Shown here piece after piece: positions 43,205 to 52,518 of a DNA stretch of 64,000 bases (its first letter is position 1; every line of letters begins with the position of its first letter). Both the position numbers and the translations under genes were made by a program. This stretch comes from Sphingobacterium corticibacter (GTDB taxonomy: Bacteria > Bacteroidota > Bacteroidia > Sphingobacteriales > Sphingobacteriaceae), in assembly GCF_003076635.1 (NCBI RefSeq), contig NZ_QDKG01000007.1, positions 103,319 to 167,318 on the forward strand. The letters are read 5' to 3'. The notes under the pieces are model-generated. The model searched no databases and was not told the DNA's origin. It was given only the letters and a program-made list of their open reading frames with translations.

Positions 43205-44005
43205 CTATACTGTCGCTGATTCTTTGTTTTCTACCGACAAAAGACCGTTCTTTTGTAAGATTTCGCGCGCCAGATTTAAATAATTGATCGCGCCTTTGCA
43301 CGATGCATCGTGCATAATAACCGAGATACCATAACTCGGAGCTTCACTTAGACGTGTATTTCGCTGAATGATGGTATCAAACACCAAATCGGTAAAGTGC
43401 GTACGCACTTCTTCCACCACCTGATTAGACAATCGAAGTCTCACATCGTACATGGTAAGTAGTATACCTTCTATTTCCAGCTCGGTATTTAATCTATTTT
43501 GAACGATTTTAATGGTATTAAGCAATTTGCCCAGTCCTTCCAAGGCAAAATATTCACACTGCACTGGGATGATAACCGAATCCGATGCCGTAAGTGCATT
43601 GATGGTAATCAATCCTAAAGATGGAGAACAATCGATAATGATAAAATCATAATCGTTCTTGATCGTGTCGAGAACATTTTTCATCCGGTACTCGCGCTCG
43701 TTGAGATTAATCATCTCAATTTCTGCACCGACCAAGTCGATATGTGCTGGTAGAAGATCCAAGTGCGGCGTTTCCGTTTGTCTGATCGCATCGTGAGGAG
43801 CTAAATCATTGACCAAACACTCGTACACACTTGTCTTTATCTCCCGCGGATCGAAACCGATTCCGGATGTAGAGTTTGCCTGCGGGTCTGCATCGATCAG
43901 TAAGGTTTTATATTCCAATACTGCTAGACTAGCGGCAAGATTAATAGCGGTCGTTGTTTTCCCAACGCCGCCTTTTTGATTTGCAATGGCAATGATTTTT
44001 CCCAT
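43205..44005 (-). CDS. parA: Chromosome-partitioning ATPase ParA (Soj)
   Basis: This 266-residue ParA/Soj-type ATPase moves ParB-parS complexes. It has the deviant Walker A motif KGGVGKTTTAINLAASLA at residues 10-17 and after, DADPQANSTSG, and the Walker B region FIIIDCSPSLGLITINAL. No N-terminal HTH is present, so it is the chromosomal type rather than the plasmid SopA type. It is the first gene of the run of five to lepB; 220 bp without other genes separate it from the FMN reductase. Confidence 0.97.
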   Translation of the reverse strand: MGKIIAIANQKGGVGKTTTAINLAASLAVLEYKTLLIDADPQANSTSGIGFDPREIKTSVYECLVNDLAPHDAIRQTETPHLDLLPAHIDLVGAEIEMINLNEREYRMKNVLDTIKNDYDFIIIDCSPSLGLITINALTASDSVIIPVQCEYFALEGLGKLLNTIKIVQNRLNTELEIEGILLTMYDVRLRLSNQVVEEVRTHFTDLVFDTIIQRNTRLSEAPSYGISVIMHDASCKGAINYLNLAREILQKNGLLSVENKESATV

Positions 44006-44225
44006 ATTGATGATAACCTATAACTGAGTATGAACCGATTAATTCTGCAGCTACATGCTAGCAAGATAACATTCTAAAGATTTTGATCCTACTTAAAACA
44101 TGTTAAATTTGCTACTTTTAAGAGCCGCGAAAGCTTCAAATCTCAGGACGCTAAGTTAGCAAAAAATTAGCTGTAGTCCGACATTTGATTCATGCATTTT
44201 GCCAGCAATAAGACCAAACATAGAT

Positions 44226-44747
44226 ATGGATTTAATCATCGTGGGAACGAATCGTCCAAGGAATAATTCATCCCGTGTAGCACAGTACTATCAGCAGGAA
44301 TTGAGTAGAAAGGGACAGCAGTGGGATATTCTGTCGTTAGACAGCCTGCCCAACGATCTCATTGTATCTGATTTGTATGGAAAGCGCAGTGATGCATTTG
44401 CCCCGATTCAAAAAACTGTCTCTGAAGCAAAGCGTTTTATATTTATCGTGCCAGAGTATAATGGTAGCTATCCCGGTATTCTGAAAGTGTTTATGGATGC
44501 TTGTGCTTACCCAGCTTCTTTTCACCACAAAAAAGCGGCTCTTGTGGGCATATCTACAGGGAAGTATGGCAATGTGCGTGGCGTGGATCACTTTACTGGT
44601 GTGTGCCATTATATGCGCATGCATGTGATGCCGCTAAAAATCCACATTGCGCACATACAAAATGAACTCAACGAACAGGGCAATTTCTCTGATCCCCTAA
44701 CAGAAAAGTACGTTCAAGAACAATTGGCCGATATCGAACGCCTATAA
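44226..44747 (+). CDS. NADPH-dependent FMN reductase family protein
   Basis: This 173-residue flavodoxin-like protein uses NAD(P)H to reduce FMN, quinones or azo compounds. Visible motifs are the phosphate-binding loop GTNRPRNNSSRVA, the FMN-ring region VPEYNGSYPGILKVFMDAC, and HHKKAALVGISTGKYGNVRG. I use the ATG at 44226 (MDLIIVG), which gives the usual N-terminus. The earlier in-frame start is a TTG with no homology. It converges with the LpxH-like gene, their 3' ends overlapping by 6 bp (44742-44747). Confidence 0.9.
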   Translation: MDLIIVGTNRPRNNSSRVAQYYQQELSRKGQQWDILSLDSLPNDLIVSDLYGKRSDAFAPIQKTVSEAKRFIFIVPEYNGSYPGILKVFMDACAYPASFHHKKAALVGISTGKYGNVRGVDHFTGVCHYMRMHVMPLKIHIAHIQNELNEQGNFSDPLTEKYVQEQLADIERL

Positions 44748-45572
44748 ATCTCCTTTGATAATGCTGCTGAGTAGATCCTCGATCGAATGCTTGAATTTGT
44801 ATTCATCAAATACTTGCTGATTGAGAAGATGACTATTTTCTTCGTATAAGAAGATGCTCCACGCATTGTTTTTGTATTCTAGCGCCGATAAATTCTCAAT
44901 CCAGTCGCCCGAATTCATATAGACACAGGAACCTTTTTTGGTTTCCACGGTTTGGATCGTTGGATGATGAATATGACCACAAATCACGTAATCATACTGA
45001 TTTTCAATAGCGAGCTCAGATGCTGTTTTCTCAAAATCGGAGATAAATTTGACTGCTTTCTTTACGGAGTTCTTAATGCGCTTGGAAAGCGAATATTTCT
45101 CGCGCCCCATCCGAACTAAAACGGCATTGATCAAGGTATTGAGTTGAATCAAACGATCGTAACCCCAACCACCTAACTTTGCGATCCATTTGGAGTGTTG
45201 AATGGAAGCATCAAACACATCGCCATGAAAGATCCAAGTTTTTTCACCGTTTATATCCAGCAGCAACTTGTTGGCAAACTGAATTTTACCAAAGTGCATT
45301 GGTCCAAATTTACGGAGCATCTCATCATGATTACCGGTAATGTACACCACCTGGCAGCCAGAATAGGCCATATCTAGCAAACATTTTAATACTCGGAAAT
45401 GAGATTCGGGAAAATAACTCTTCTTAAATTGCCAGATATCGATGATATCTCCGTTGAGAACCAGATAATTGGGCTTAATCGAGTGCAGGTATTGAAGCAG
45501 TTCGTCTGCTCTGCAACCATGCGTACCTAAGTGAATGTCGGATATGACGGCAATATCTACGGCTCTTCTCAT
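44742..45572 (-). CDS. UDP-2,3-diacylglucosamine diphosphatase-like metallophosphoesterase (LpxH-like)
   Basis: This 276-residue calcineurin-like phosphoesterase has all five metal-binding blocks: SDIHLGTHGC, NGDIIDIWQ, GNHDEML, FHGDVFD and CGHIHHPTI. The family hydrolyses UDP-2,3-diacylglucosamine to lipid X in lipid A synthesis. It is a little longer than E. coli LpxH and closer to the variants found across Bacteroidota. Membrane association would be peripheral. Convergent with the FMN reductase gene; the upstream exonuclease gene is co-directional but 61 bp away. Confidence 0.88.
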   Translation of the reverse strand: MRRAVDIAVISDIHLGTHGCRADELLQYLHSIKPNYLVLNGDIIDIWQFKKSYFPESHFRVLKCLLDMAYSGCQVVYITGNHDEMLRKFGPMHFGKIQFANKLLLDINGEKTWIFHGDVFDASIQHSKWIAKLGGWGYDRLIQLNTLINAVLVRMGREKYSLSKRIKNSVKKAVKFISDFEKTASELAIENQYDYVICGHIHHPTIQTVETKKGSCVYMNSGDWIENLSALEYKNNAWSIFLYEENSHLLNQQVFDEYKFKHSIEDLLSSIIKGDL

Positions 45573-45633
45573 GTAGTGTTTTTACAAAGTAACAACTACA
45601 CTATTAAGCCATCATTTTCAAAGAGTTAAGCTT

Positions 45634-46170
45634 TTATAAAGAATCTATGAGACTGCGCTGCCATTTTTCGGGCGCATCGTCCCGCTGGAGGTAGAGCATG
45701 GCCGTAGCGCGCGCGTCCGATAGTGGATCATGATGTTTTAGCGGAATATCCATAATCTTGCAACATACATTTAATTTGGTGCGTGCAAATCCCAATGATT
45801 GGTATAGCACGCTGGTACACAACCATTGATCACTGATATTTAGATCTTCGTAGCGCAATCCATAATGTTTCATCGTTTGCTTTAAGACCGATCGGTCGAA
45901 TTTTTCATTGTGCGCGACCATTTCACGACCTTGCAGTAGCGGAGCCAAATCTTTGTACAACTCTTCGAAAGTAGGCGCTTCGGCGGTGTCTTTGGGCTTA
46001 ATACCGTGCACACGTGTGGTTTGCCACATGTATTTATTATTTGGTGGTTTCACCAAACTAAAGAATTCTTCGGTAATCACGCCATCATCGACTCGCACTA
46101 CGCCCACCGCACAAATACTATTGTAATCTGCCGTAGCTAATTCGAAATCGATTGCTGTAAAACTTAACAT
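45634..46170 (-). CDS. 3'-5' exonuclease (DnaQ/epsilon-like)
   Basis: This 178-residue DEDDh exonuclease resembles the proofreading subunit family but stands alone. Acidic residues are in AIDFELA (Exo I), MVAHNEKFDRSVL (Exo II) and HDPLSDARATAML (Exo III with histidine). It could act in DNA repair or RNA processing. I use the ATG at 46170 (MLSFTAIDFELA), since the longer frame starts with TTG and adds residues without homology. Confidence 0.9.
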   Translation of the reverse strand: MLSFTAIDFELATADYNSICAVGVVRVDDGVITEEFFSLVKPPNNKYMWQTTRVHGIKPKDTAEAPTFEELYKDLAPLLQGREMVAHNEKFDRSVLKQTMKHYGLRYEDLNISDQWLCTSVLYQSLGFARTKLNVCCKIMDIPLKHHDPLSDARATAMLYLQRDDAPEKWQRSLIDSL

Positions 46171-46309
46171 ATGAAATTGTTCTGCTGCAAAGATAGGCCT
46201 TTTTACATGAAACAATGCCTTTTAGGCCAGCTAACCGAGGCCTCTTTTTCGTTTTCCGCGATTATTAAAACCTCTCCTACTGTATTATTTATTATCTTAG
46301 CGCCGAAAA

Positions 46310-46323
46310 TGCACTTTAGTGCA
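46310..46323. promoter_or_regulatory. Inverted repeat TGCACT-TT-AGTGCA before the His-rich/TonB locus
   Basis: This perfect 6-2-6 palindrome ends 2 bp before the ATG at 46326 and 11 bp before the ATG at 46335. A looser relative, GCAC-TTG-GTGC, occurs at 46724-46734 in front of the TonB receptor gene. Confidence 0.4.
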
Positions 46324-46334
46324 GCATGCTACTC

Positions 46335-46694
46335 ATGAAAATAAATCGTTCATTACTCGCCTATTTCCAATTGGTACTTTTAAGTGCCATTCTGACGAGC
46401 AATGCGTTATTCATGCACAGCCACGTGTCGCACGGTCATTTGGTGATGCACGTACACCCTTTCGCGCTCGACGAACGCGGTGATGTAGCTACGCACGAGC
46501 ACGATGATGATGAGATGGTGTTTTACGATTTCTTGGCTCACCAAGGAATCGTGCAGATGGAACCACTCTCTGGTACCATTGAAGTACTCGCCATTGCTTA
46601 TCGTTCTTATCAAGCGCCGATACGCAATGAGGAGATCGCGCACTACCGATATCATGACGCGCCCAGCCTTCGCGGGCCGCCCATTTTTTCCTAA
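46335..46694 (+). CDS. Small secreted histidine-rich protein
   Basis: This 119-residue protein has an N-terminal hydrophobic segment (about residues 7-28) that could be a signal peptide or anchor. A cluster of histidines follows (HSHVSHGHLVMHVHP, then HEHDDDE) and the C-terminus ends RGPPIFS. I do not know a named family. Such short His-rich proteins commonly precede TonB receptor genes in Bacteroidota and are suspected to bind metal or act in sensing (inference). Two ATGs in frame (46326 and 46335) are possible starts. The TonB receptor gene follows after 155 bp, with palindromes in between, so the pair may be co-regulated. Confidence 0.65.
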   Translation: MKINRSLLAYFQLVLLSAILTSNALFMHSHVSHGHLVMHVHPFALDERGDVATHEHDDDEMVFYDFLAHQGIVQMEPLSGTIEVLAIAYRSYQAPIRNEEIAHYRYHDAPSLRGPPIFS

Positions 46695-46789
46695 TCTATC
46701 TTTTTAACAATTCTCAGAACGGAGCACTTGGTGCGCACAAGCTGTGTGTACCTGATCTACCTGTGTTCATGTTCTGCACGCAACAACGA

Positions 46790-46807
46790 CTATGCGCTAG
46801 CGCATAG
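46790..46807. promoter_or_regulatory. 18-bp palindrome CTATGCGCTAGCGCATAG before the TonB receptor gene
   Basis: This is a perfect palindrome 42 bp upstream of the TonB receptor ATG. Without a following T-run it looks more like an operator or an mRNA stem than a terminator. Confidence 0.45.
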
Positions 46808-46849
46808 ATGACACTTTTTTATTTTATTCAAAAAGCAACTTATTTATAG

Positions 46850-49210
46850 ATGGAAAAATATTTCTATACCTTCCTATTGACTTTACTATCTCTTACTATA
46901 TACGCGCAAACAACCAGTACTATAACAGGTACAGTGAGCACAAAAGGAGGTGCCACCACCGCAACCGTTCGTATAGAAGGCACAACATTAGCCACCACAA
47001 CGGAAGAAAACGGACATTTTACGTTGACAAATGTTCCGACAGGAAATCGTCGCGTATTAGTGGATGCAATTGGCTATGTGCCCTTTCGCCAATTGGTCTC
47101 GGTACTTGCGAGCAATACGCCGGCACTTCAGATCGCACTCGAAGCGGATCGGCTCAATCTCAACGAAGTGGTGGTCAGTGCCACGCGATACGATGTAAAC
47201 CGCAAACAATCGCCCGTGATTGTGAATGTGATTGGCTCGAAACTCATGAATGCCACGCAAAGTGTGGCCATGTCCGAAACGCTGAACTATCAACCGGGAG
47301 TGCGCTTGGAAGTGAATTGCCAAAATTGTGGGTTTACGCAGGTGCGAATGAATGGTTTGGATGGCAGTTATTCTCAAATATTGATGAATAGTCGTCCGAT
47401 TTTCAGTGCCCTGAATGGCGTATATGGTTTGGATCAGATCCCGACCAGTATGGTAGAGCGCATCGAAGTGGTTCGCGGCGGCGGATCGGCATTGTATGGC
47501 TCTAATGCTATTGCTGGAACGATCAATGTCATTACCAAAGATCCTATTGTCAATTCTTGGGAAATCAATAACAATACCAGCCTGATCGGCGGCAAGAGTT
47601 TGGACAACAACTTTAGCTTCAACTCCTCGGTAGTTAGCGAAGATCTTTCGCATGGTGCTACATTTTATGGCGCCAAAAGAAGTCGGGAAGCATACGACGC
47701 AGATGGCGACGGATTCTCGGAAATTACGAAATTGGAAAGTACGGCCTTCGGCACGAAAGCATTTTATAAGTTTTCGGAACTGAATAAACTGACGATGGAT
47801 TTTAGTGCGATCAAAGAATTTCGTCGTGGTGGTGATCGATTAAATATAGCACCACATTTCACGGATATTACCGAACAATTGAATCATAATACGATCATGG
47901 GCGGATTGACATTCGATCAATACACAAAAGATCAGCGCACCAAATTCAGCGTTTATGGTTCTGCGCAGCGCACCATTCGCGATAGCTATTACGGCGGATT
48001 GGGTGGCGAACGCACCGCTGCTGATAGTTTATTGGCGGCAAATGCTTATGGCACGACCAAAGATTTTGCCTTTGTCGGTGGTGGACAATTGGCACATACC
48101 TTAAAGAATGAAGATGTATTCACCACCGGTATCGAATACAATCATAGCAATGTAGACGACGAAATCCCGGGATACAGCCGAGCGATTGAGCAAAATGTAA
48201 ACAGCACCGGAATCTATGCACAATACGAATGGAAACCAACAGATCGATTCAAGGCTTTGCTGGGCGGAAGATTTGATCATGTCAACGTTTCTGGCACGTA
48301 CTTTTTGGGCGATATTTCTCGCTCTTCTGATGCTTCGGTATCGGCGTTTAGTCCGCGTGTGACTTTGTTGTATGATATCAACGAAGTTTTCCAACTTCGT
48401 GGTGGTTATGCCCGTGGTTTCCGTGCCCCGCAGGCCTTTGATGAAGACATGCACGTATCTTCGGTTGGTGGCGACCAACAGTTTATTTTATTGGGCGAAG
48501 ACTTGAAGACCGAATTTTCGAACTCTTACACGGCATCGATCAACTTCACAAAAGCGATCGGATCTACCCAAGCCAACATTTTGTTAGAAGGTTTCTACAC
48601 CGACATCAGAAATCCATTCACCTACGTATCACAAGGCGTGATTGGCGACAACTTGCGTCTTGAACAAATGGTGAACGGCGAAGGTTTGTATGTCACTGGT
48701 AGCAATATTGAAATAGGGCTTGCGCCATCCGATCGATTGACGTTTCAATTTGGAGGTACAATCCAAACGAATCGCTACCGCGAAGAACAAGAGTTATTTG
48801 AAGGTGAAGATGTGGTGGATGGTGATCCAGCAGTGTTTACACGCAACTTGGTGCGTACCCCCAACAGCTATGGCTACTTCAATACCAACTGGCGCGTTGT
48901 AGAAGATTTTGGCATAGATATTACAGGTGTGTATACCGGGTCGATGATCGTGCCACATGTGGTTCGCGAATCTGGATTTATGGATTTGGTACAATCTCGG
49001 GAGTTTTTAGAGATGAATGTACGCTTGTCGCGCATGATTCATATTAAATCGAGTTTTTCTCTGGAGTTGAGCGCGGGTGTACAAAACATCTTTAATAGTT
49101 ACCAAAATGACTTTGATAAAGGCGCTCGCCGCGATTCAGACTACATTTACGGACCTGCCAGACCACGCACTTACTTTTTTGGTGTGAAGATTGGCAATTT
49201 CACGCATTAA
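46850..49210 (+). CDS. TonB-dependent receptor with a CxxC in the plug domain
   Basis: This 786-residue outer-membrane receptor has a signal peptide (about residues 1-20), a CarboxypepD_reg-like domain (about 22-95, with TGTVSTKGGATTATVRIEGT), a TonB box/plug (about 105-225, with NEVVVSATRYD and MVERIEVVRGGGSALYGSNAIAGTINVIT), and a 22-strand barrel ending in FGVKIGNFTH. C157 and C160 (CQNC) lie at the start of the plug core and are the only cysteines in the protein. The cargo is unknown; the His-rich neighbour hints at a metal or metal complex. A periplasmic thioredoxin gene follows 13 bp downstream. Confidence 0.93.
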   Translation: MEKYFYTFLLTLLSLTIYAQTTSTITGTVSTKGGATTATVRIEGTTLATTTEENGHFTLTNVPTGNRRVLVDAIGYVPFRQLVSVLASNTPALQIALEADRLNLNEVVVSATRYDVNRKQSPVIVNVIGSKLMNATQSVAMSETLNYQPGVRLEVNCQNCGFTQVRMNGLDGSYSQILMNSRPIFSALNGVYGLDQIPTSMVERIEVVRGGGSALYGSNAIAGTINVITKDPIVNSWEINNNTSLIGGKSLDNNFSFNSSVVSEDLSHGATFYGAKRSREAYDADGDGFSEITKLESTAFGTKAFYKFSELNKLTMDFSAIKEFRRGGDRLNIAPHFTDITEQLNHNTIMGGLTFDQYTKDQRTKFSVYGSAQRTIRDSYYGGLGGERTAADSLLAANAYGTTKDFAFVGGGQLAHTLKNEDVFTTGIEYNHSNVDDEIPGYSRAIEQNVNSTGIYAQYEWKPTDRFKALLGGRFDHVNVSGTYFLGDISRSSDASVSAFSPRVTLLYDINEVFQLRGGYARGFRAPQAFDEDMHVSSVGGDQQFILLGEDLKTEFSNSYTASINFTKAIGSTQANILLEGFYTDIRNPFTYVSQGVIGDNLRLEQMVNGEGLYVTGSNIEIGLAPSDRLTFQFGGTIQTNRYREEQELFEGEDVVDGDPAVFTRNLVRTPNSYGYFNTNWRVVEDFGIDITGVYTGSMIVPHVVRESGFMDLVQSREFLEMNVRLSRMIHIKSSFSLELSAGVQNIFNSYQNDFDKGARRDSDYIYGPARPRTYFFGVKIGNFTH

Positions 49211-49223
49211 GCAATAAAAAACG

Positions 49224-49706
49224 ATGGTACGATTCTCTGTTTGGATCTTCCTACTATTTAGTTCAATCTTCCCTGCGTCGTACACGATGGCGCAGGAAGG
49301 ATTGAAAATCAATTGGCTGTCTTTCGAGGCCTTGTCAGACTCATTGGCCACTAAACCAAAAAAGACATTGATCTTCTTTCATGCCGACTGGTGTATGTAT
49401 TGCAAGAAAATGGCCGACGAGGTATTTACCAATCCTGCTGTCATTGCGGAGATCAATGCCCATTATTACGCGGTACAGCTCGATGTAGAAACGGTGGATA
49501 GTATTCGCTTTGATGGTCAATTATTCACCAACAAATCACCCAAGAAAAGAAGAGGCAGATACCACGATCTGGCCATGCTATTGGGTGCGAGAAACGGACA
49601 ATTGGTATTACCGACTACGCTGATCTTAGATAAAAAATTCTTCGTAACGCAACGTCAATTTGAATACCTACACAGCAAAAAACTACTCGAACTGCTACAG
49701 CCATAA
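49224..49706 (+). CDS. Periplasmic thioredoxin-family protein
   Basis: This 160-residue protein has a signal peptide (about residues 1-23, ending TMAQ) and one thioredoxin domain (Thioredoxin_7/DsbD-gamma-like) with active site HADWCMYCKKM near residue 56. The cis-proline is in LVLPTTLIL. Such domains keep periplasmic cysteines reduced. It is 13 bp after the TonB receptor gene and must be co-transcribed, and the receptor's only cysteines form a CxxC. A redox partnership is therefore a plausible but untested idea. Confidence 0.85.
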   Translation: MVRFSVWIFLLFSSIFPASYTMAQEGLKINWLSFEALSDSLATKPKKTLIFFHADWCMYCKKMADEVFTNPAVIAEINAHYYAVQLDVETVDSIRFDGQLFTNKSPKKRRGRYHDLAMLLGARNGQLVLPTTLILDKKFFVTQRQFEYLHSKKLLELLQP

Positions 49707-49775
49707 AAGCATAACTTCCTTCAAGGCAACTCGTCGCATTCACATATAAAATTAAAAGCGTATTTTTGTGCCCAA

Positions 49776-51182
49776 ATGGGAAAGAGAATACCTCAGGACA
49801 AGAAATTTGTCTCTGATATAGAGATAATTGACATCGCCGAAGAAGGAAGAGGCGTCGCAAAACAAGACGAGCTAGTCATGTTCATTGAAAAGGCAATACC
49901 GGGAGATATTGTTGACGTAGAGCTGCTTCGCAAGAAAAAGAATTTGGTAGAAGGGAAAGTGACTGCCGTGAAAACACCATCTCCACATCGGGTAGAACCT
50001 TTCTGCAAGCACTTTGGCGTATGCGGCGGTTGCAAATGGCAACACATGAACTACGAAGCGCAATTGCACTTCAAAGAGAAATATGTGAACAATGTATTGA
50101 CTCGCATTGGCAAAGTAGATACTTCCGCGATGGAAACGATACTGGGATCACAAGAAACGTCGTATTACCGCAACAAGTTGGAATATACTTTTTCCAATAA
50201 ACGCTGGTTGACCAACAAAGATGAGCAGACAGAAGATCAGGATATGAATGCCTTGGGCTTTCACGTACCCGGTCGCTTTGATAAGATCTTGGATATAGAT
50301 CACTGCTATTTGCAGGCTGATCCTTCGAATGATATCCGGAATAGCATTCGTGCTTACGCAGCTGATCACGGAATTTCGTTTTACGATTTGCGCGCACATC
50401 AAGGTGCGCTCCGCAATGTCATTATCCGCACCGCTTCTACAGGTGAAGTAATGGTGATTGTGGTATTTGCATATCCTACGCAAGAGCAGATCGATCAGTT
50501 AATGGAGTTCATATCGGTTAAGTTCCCCACTTTAGCATCGCTATTGTACATCGTGAACCAAAAAGGCAACGACACGATCTTTGACCAAGAGATCATGGTA
50601 TATCGTGGCCGTGATTTCATTTACGAAGAGATGGAAGGCTTGAAATTTAAAGTCGGCCCAAAATCATTCTACCAAACGAATTCTGCTCAAGCCTACGAAC
50701 TATATAAGATTACGCGTGATTTTGCTGGGCTTACTGGCGAAGAGACAGTGTATGATTTGTACACGGGCGCTGGCACGATTGCCAACTTTGTGGCGCGCAA
50801 CGCCAAACAGGTGATTGGCATAGAATATGTACCTTCTGCTATTGAGGATGCGAAGATCAACTCCGAGCTCAACGACATCAGCAACACGAAGTTCTATGCC
50901 GGTGATATGAAAGACGTATTGACCATTCCATTTGTCACTGCACATGGTAAGCCCGATATCATCATCACCGATCCGCCAAGAGCAGGGATGCACGCCGATG
51001 TGATTAAATGTTTATTGGACGTGGAAGCACCAAAAATTGTGTATGTAAGCTGTAATGCAGCAACACAGGCTCGGGATATTGAGCTACTATCTGGAAAATA
51101 TCAGGTAGATCGCATCAAACCGGTGGATATGTTTCCACATACGCAACACGTGGAGAACGTAGTTCTTTTGACCAGAAAGTAG
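49776..51182 (+). CDS. rlmD: 23S rRNA (uracil-C5)-methyltransferase, RlmD-type
   Basis: This 468-residue member of the TrmA/RlmD/RumA group methylates C5 of a uridine in 23S rRNA. It has the TRAM domain at the N-terminus (residues 10-65), the iron-sulfur cysteines CKHFGVCGGCKWQHM, the SAM motif DLYTGAGTIANFVA, the asparagine-proline region IITDPPRAGMH, and the catalytic cysteine in YVSCNAATQARD. Whether it modifies U1939 or U747 is not certain. A TATTTTTG (-7-like) element lies at 49761-49768, 8 bp before the ATG. The next gene starts 4 bp after its stop. Confidence 0.93.
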   Translation: MGKRIPQDKKFVSDIEIIDIAEEGRGVAKQDELVMFIEKAIPGDIVDVELLRKKKNLVEGKVTAVKTPSPHRVEPFCKHFGVCGGCKWQHMNYEAQLHFKEKYVNNVLTRIGKVDTSAMETILGSQETSYYRNKLEYTFSNKRWLTNKDEQTEDQDMNALGFHVPGRFDKILDIDHCYLQADPSNDIRNSIRAYAADHGISFYDLRAHQGALRNVIIRTASTGEVMVIVVFAYPTQEQIDQLMEFISVKFPTLASLLYIVNQKGNDTIFDQEIMVYRGRDFIYEEMEGLKFKVGPKSFYQTNSAQAYELYKITRDFAGLTGEETVYDLYTGAGTIANFVARNAKQVIGIEYVPSAIEDAKINSELNDISNTKFYAGDMKDVLTIPFVTAHGKPDIIITDPPRAGMHADVIKCLLDVEAPKIVYVSCNAATQARDIELLSGKYQVDRIKPVDMFPHTQHVENVVLLTRK

Positions 51183-51186
51183 GAAG

Positions 51187-51585
51187 ATGAATATAGAAGA
51201 ATTATTAGCAGAGCCTTCGGGCAATGGCGCTGAAAAAGGAAAGGGCAACAGCCCGCTGGAAAGTCTTAAAATCGATCTAGATTTCTATAGCGATGCGATC
51301 AAAGAGGTATCTACCGACCTGATCGCCGCAGAATATTCTGCGCATCCTATTTTCGTAGCGCACCAACATAGTGTGAAGATTGGAGAGGTGATCTTGGATA
51401 AAGGCGAGTTGAACACGTCATGGACGATCAACGTAAGTACCTTGGAGGAATTCGTGGAGAACGGCATTATTAAAGAAGATCGAAAAGACTATTTTGTCAA
51501 GCAGTTTAAACCTGCCGATCAGTACATGTGTCTATTCGTAGTCGTTCCAGAAGGTGCTAATTTTGTATTTTATCCTTTCAAATAA
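51187..51585 (+). CDS. Conserved hypothetical protein
   Basis: This 132-residue soluble protein has no signal peptide or membrane helix. Residues 1-30 are polar and probably disordered (Gly/Lys/Asn-rich). The rest looks like a compact alpha/beta domain (FYSDAIKEVSTDLIAAEYSAHPIFVAHQ, then WTINVSTLEEFVENGII and MCLFVVVPEGANFVFYPF). I do not recognise a named family. It starts 4 bp after rlmD and is probably co-translated with it; I see no cysteine pair or nucleotide motif that suggests a function. Confidence 0.7.
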   Translation: MNIEELLAEPSGNGAEKGKGNSPLESLKIDLDFYSDAIKEVSTDLIAAEYSAHPIFVAHQHSVKIGEVILDKGELNTSWTINVSTLEEFVENGIIKEDRKDYFVKQFKPADQYMCLFVVVPEGANFVFYPFK

Positions 51586-51643
51586 AAGGTTTAGCGTTAT
51601 TTAACATCCTGAATAGCGATCTTTGGTTAATTTAGATTATTAC

Positions 51644-52414
51644 ATGAACCGATTACTACTATATATCCTTTTCGCCTCTTGCCCGCTTTTCGCGGTGAGT
51701 TTGCGCACGTCTGCCCAAACTGTTGGTGAAGAACGTAAGAATATATCGGGTATGGTATTAGAGCGGGGCACCAATAATACGCGCATTGCGGATGCAAATG
51801 TAACCAACCTAAACTCGCAACAGAAAGTTCGGACATCCATGCAGGGTATCTTCACGATGCCTGTAGCTCTAGGTGATAGTCTATCGATAGAGAAAGTTGG
51901 CTATGGCACGATAAAAACACAGATTAACCGCATTGAGGATATCATTTTGGAGATGCAATCTGGTTTACAGATCGAAACGGTAGTTGTTTCGCGTGGTACA
52001 CGCGAAGCCGAGATGCGCGGCATCATGAAAGATTATGAACGCAAAGGCGTTTATCGTGGTGGGCAAAATTCTGTAGGCACCTATTTAGCTAGTCCCGCAA
52101 CGGCATTGTACAATCTTTTTGGTAAAGAGCCCAAAAATGCAAGGCGCTTTCAGGAGTTTATGGATCAAGAGCTAGAGGAGACGAAGATCGATCGTATTTT
52201 CAACAAAACGATCGTGACAGAGTTAACTGGCTTGGAGGGTGAAGACTTGCAATCCTTTATGGATTGGTATCGCCCATCGTTATCTACCGCAGAGAAATGG
52301 GGCAGATACGATTTGATGGTATATATTAATAAATCTTTTGATGCATGGGATGCCAATGGTCGCCCGAAATCTCAAAAATTGCCTAAGCTGGAAATACCGC
52401 CACAAGAGAAGTAG
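51644..52414 (+). CDS. CarboxypepD_reg-like domain protein, secreted
   Basis: This 256-residue protein has a signal peptide (about 24 residues, ending TSAQT). A carboxypeptidase-regulatory-like beta domain follows (ISGMVLERGTNNTRIADANV to about residue 95), then a helical C-terminal half (about 110-240) with EAEMRGIMKDYERKGVY and GEDLQSFMDWYRPS. It has no plug or barrel, so it is not a receptor. Proteins of this layout are common in Bacteroidota and of unknown role. I use the ATG at 51644, since the longer frame begins with TTG. Confidence 0.78.
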   Translation: MNRLLLYILFASCPLFAVSLRTSAQTVGEERKNISGMVLERGTNNTRIADANVTNLNSQQKVRTSMQGIFTMPVALGDSLSIEKVGYGTIKTQINRIEDIILEMQSGLQIETVVVSRGTREAEMRGIMKDYERKGVYRGGQNSVGTYLASPATALYNLFGKEPKNARRFQEFMDQELEETKIDRIFNKTIVTELTGLEGEDLQSFMDWYRPSLSTAEKWGRYDLMVYINKSFDAWDANGRPKSQKLPKLEIPPQEK

Positions 52415-52518
52415 ACCACTAATTGGCTACAACAAAATTTATTTTCCACACCATAGCTTTATTTTGGCATTCGCTTTGATTATATATCGTAAAGAAGCAT
52501 TCATTTATCTTTTAACTT

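Noticed and set aside
44006..44225. Gap between parA and the FMN reductase gene searched for an origin or parS site
   Set aside because: No DnaA-box cluster, parS match or RNA gene was found, so the parAB location is not evidence for a nearby replication origin here.
46194..46209. Possible parS-like site (TTTTACATGAAACA region)
   Set aside because: Only about 12 of 16 positions match TGTTTCACGTGAAACA and the symmetry is broken; it also lies just upstream of the exonuclease gene. Not good enough to call.
47057..47653. 198-residue minus-strand frame inside the TonB receptor gene
   Set aside because: It is antisense to a clear receptor with plug motifs, with no own ribosome site or family match; shadow frame.
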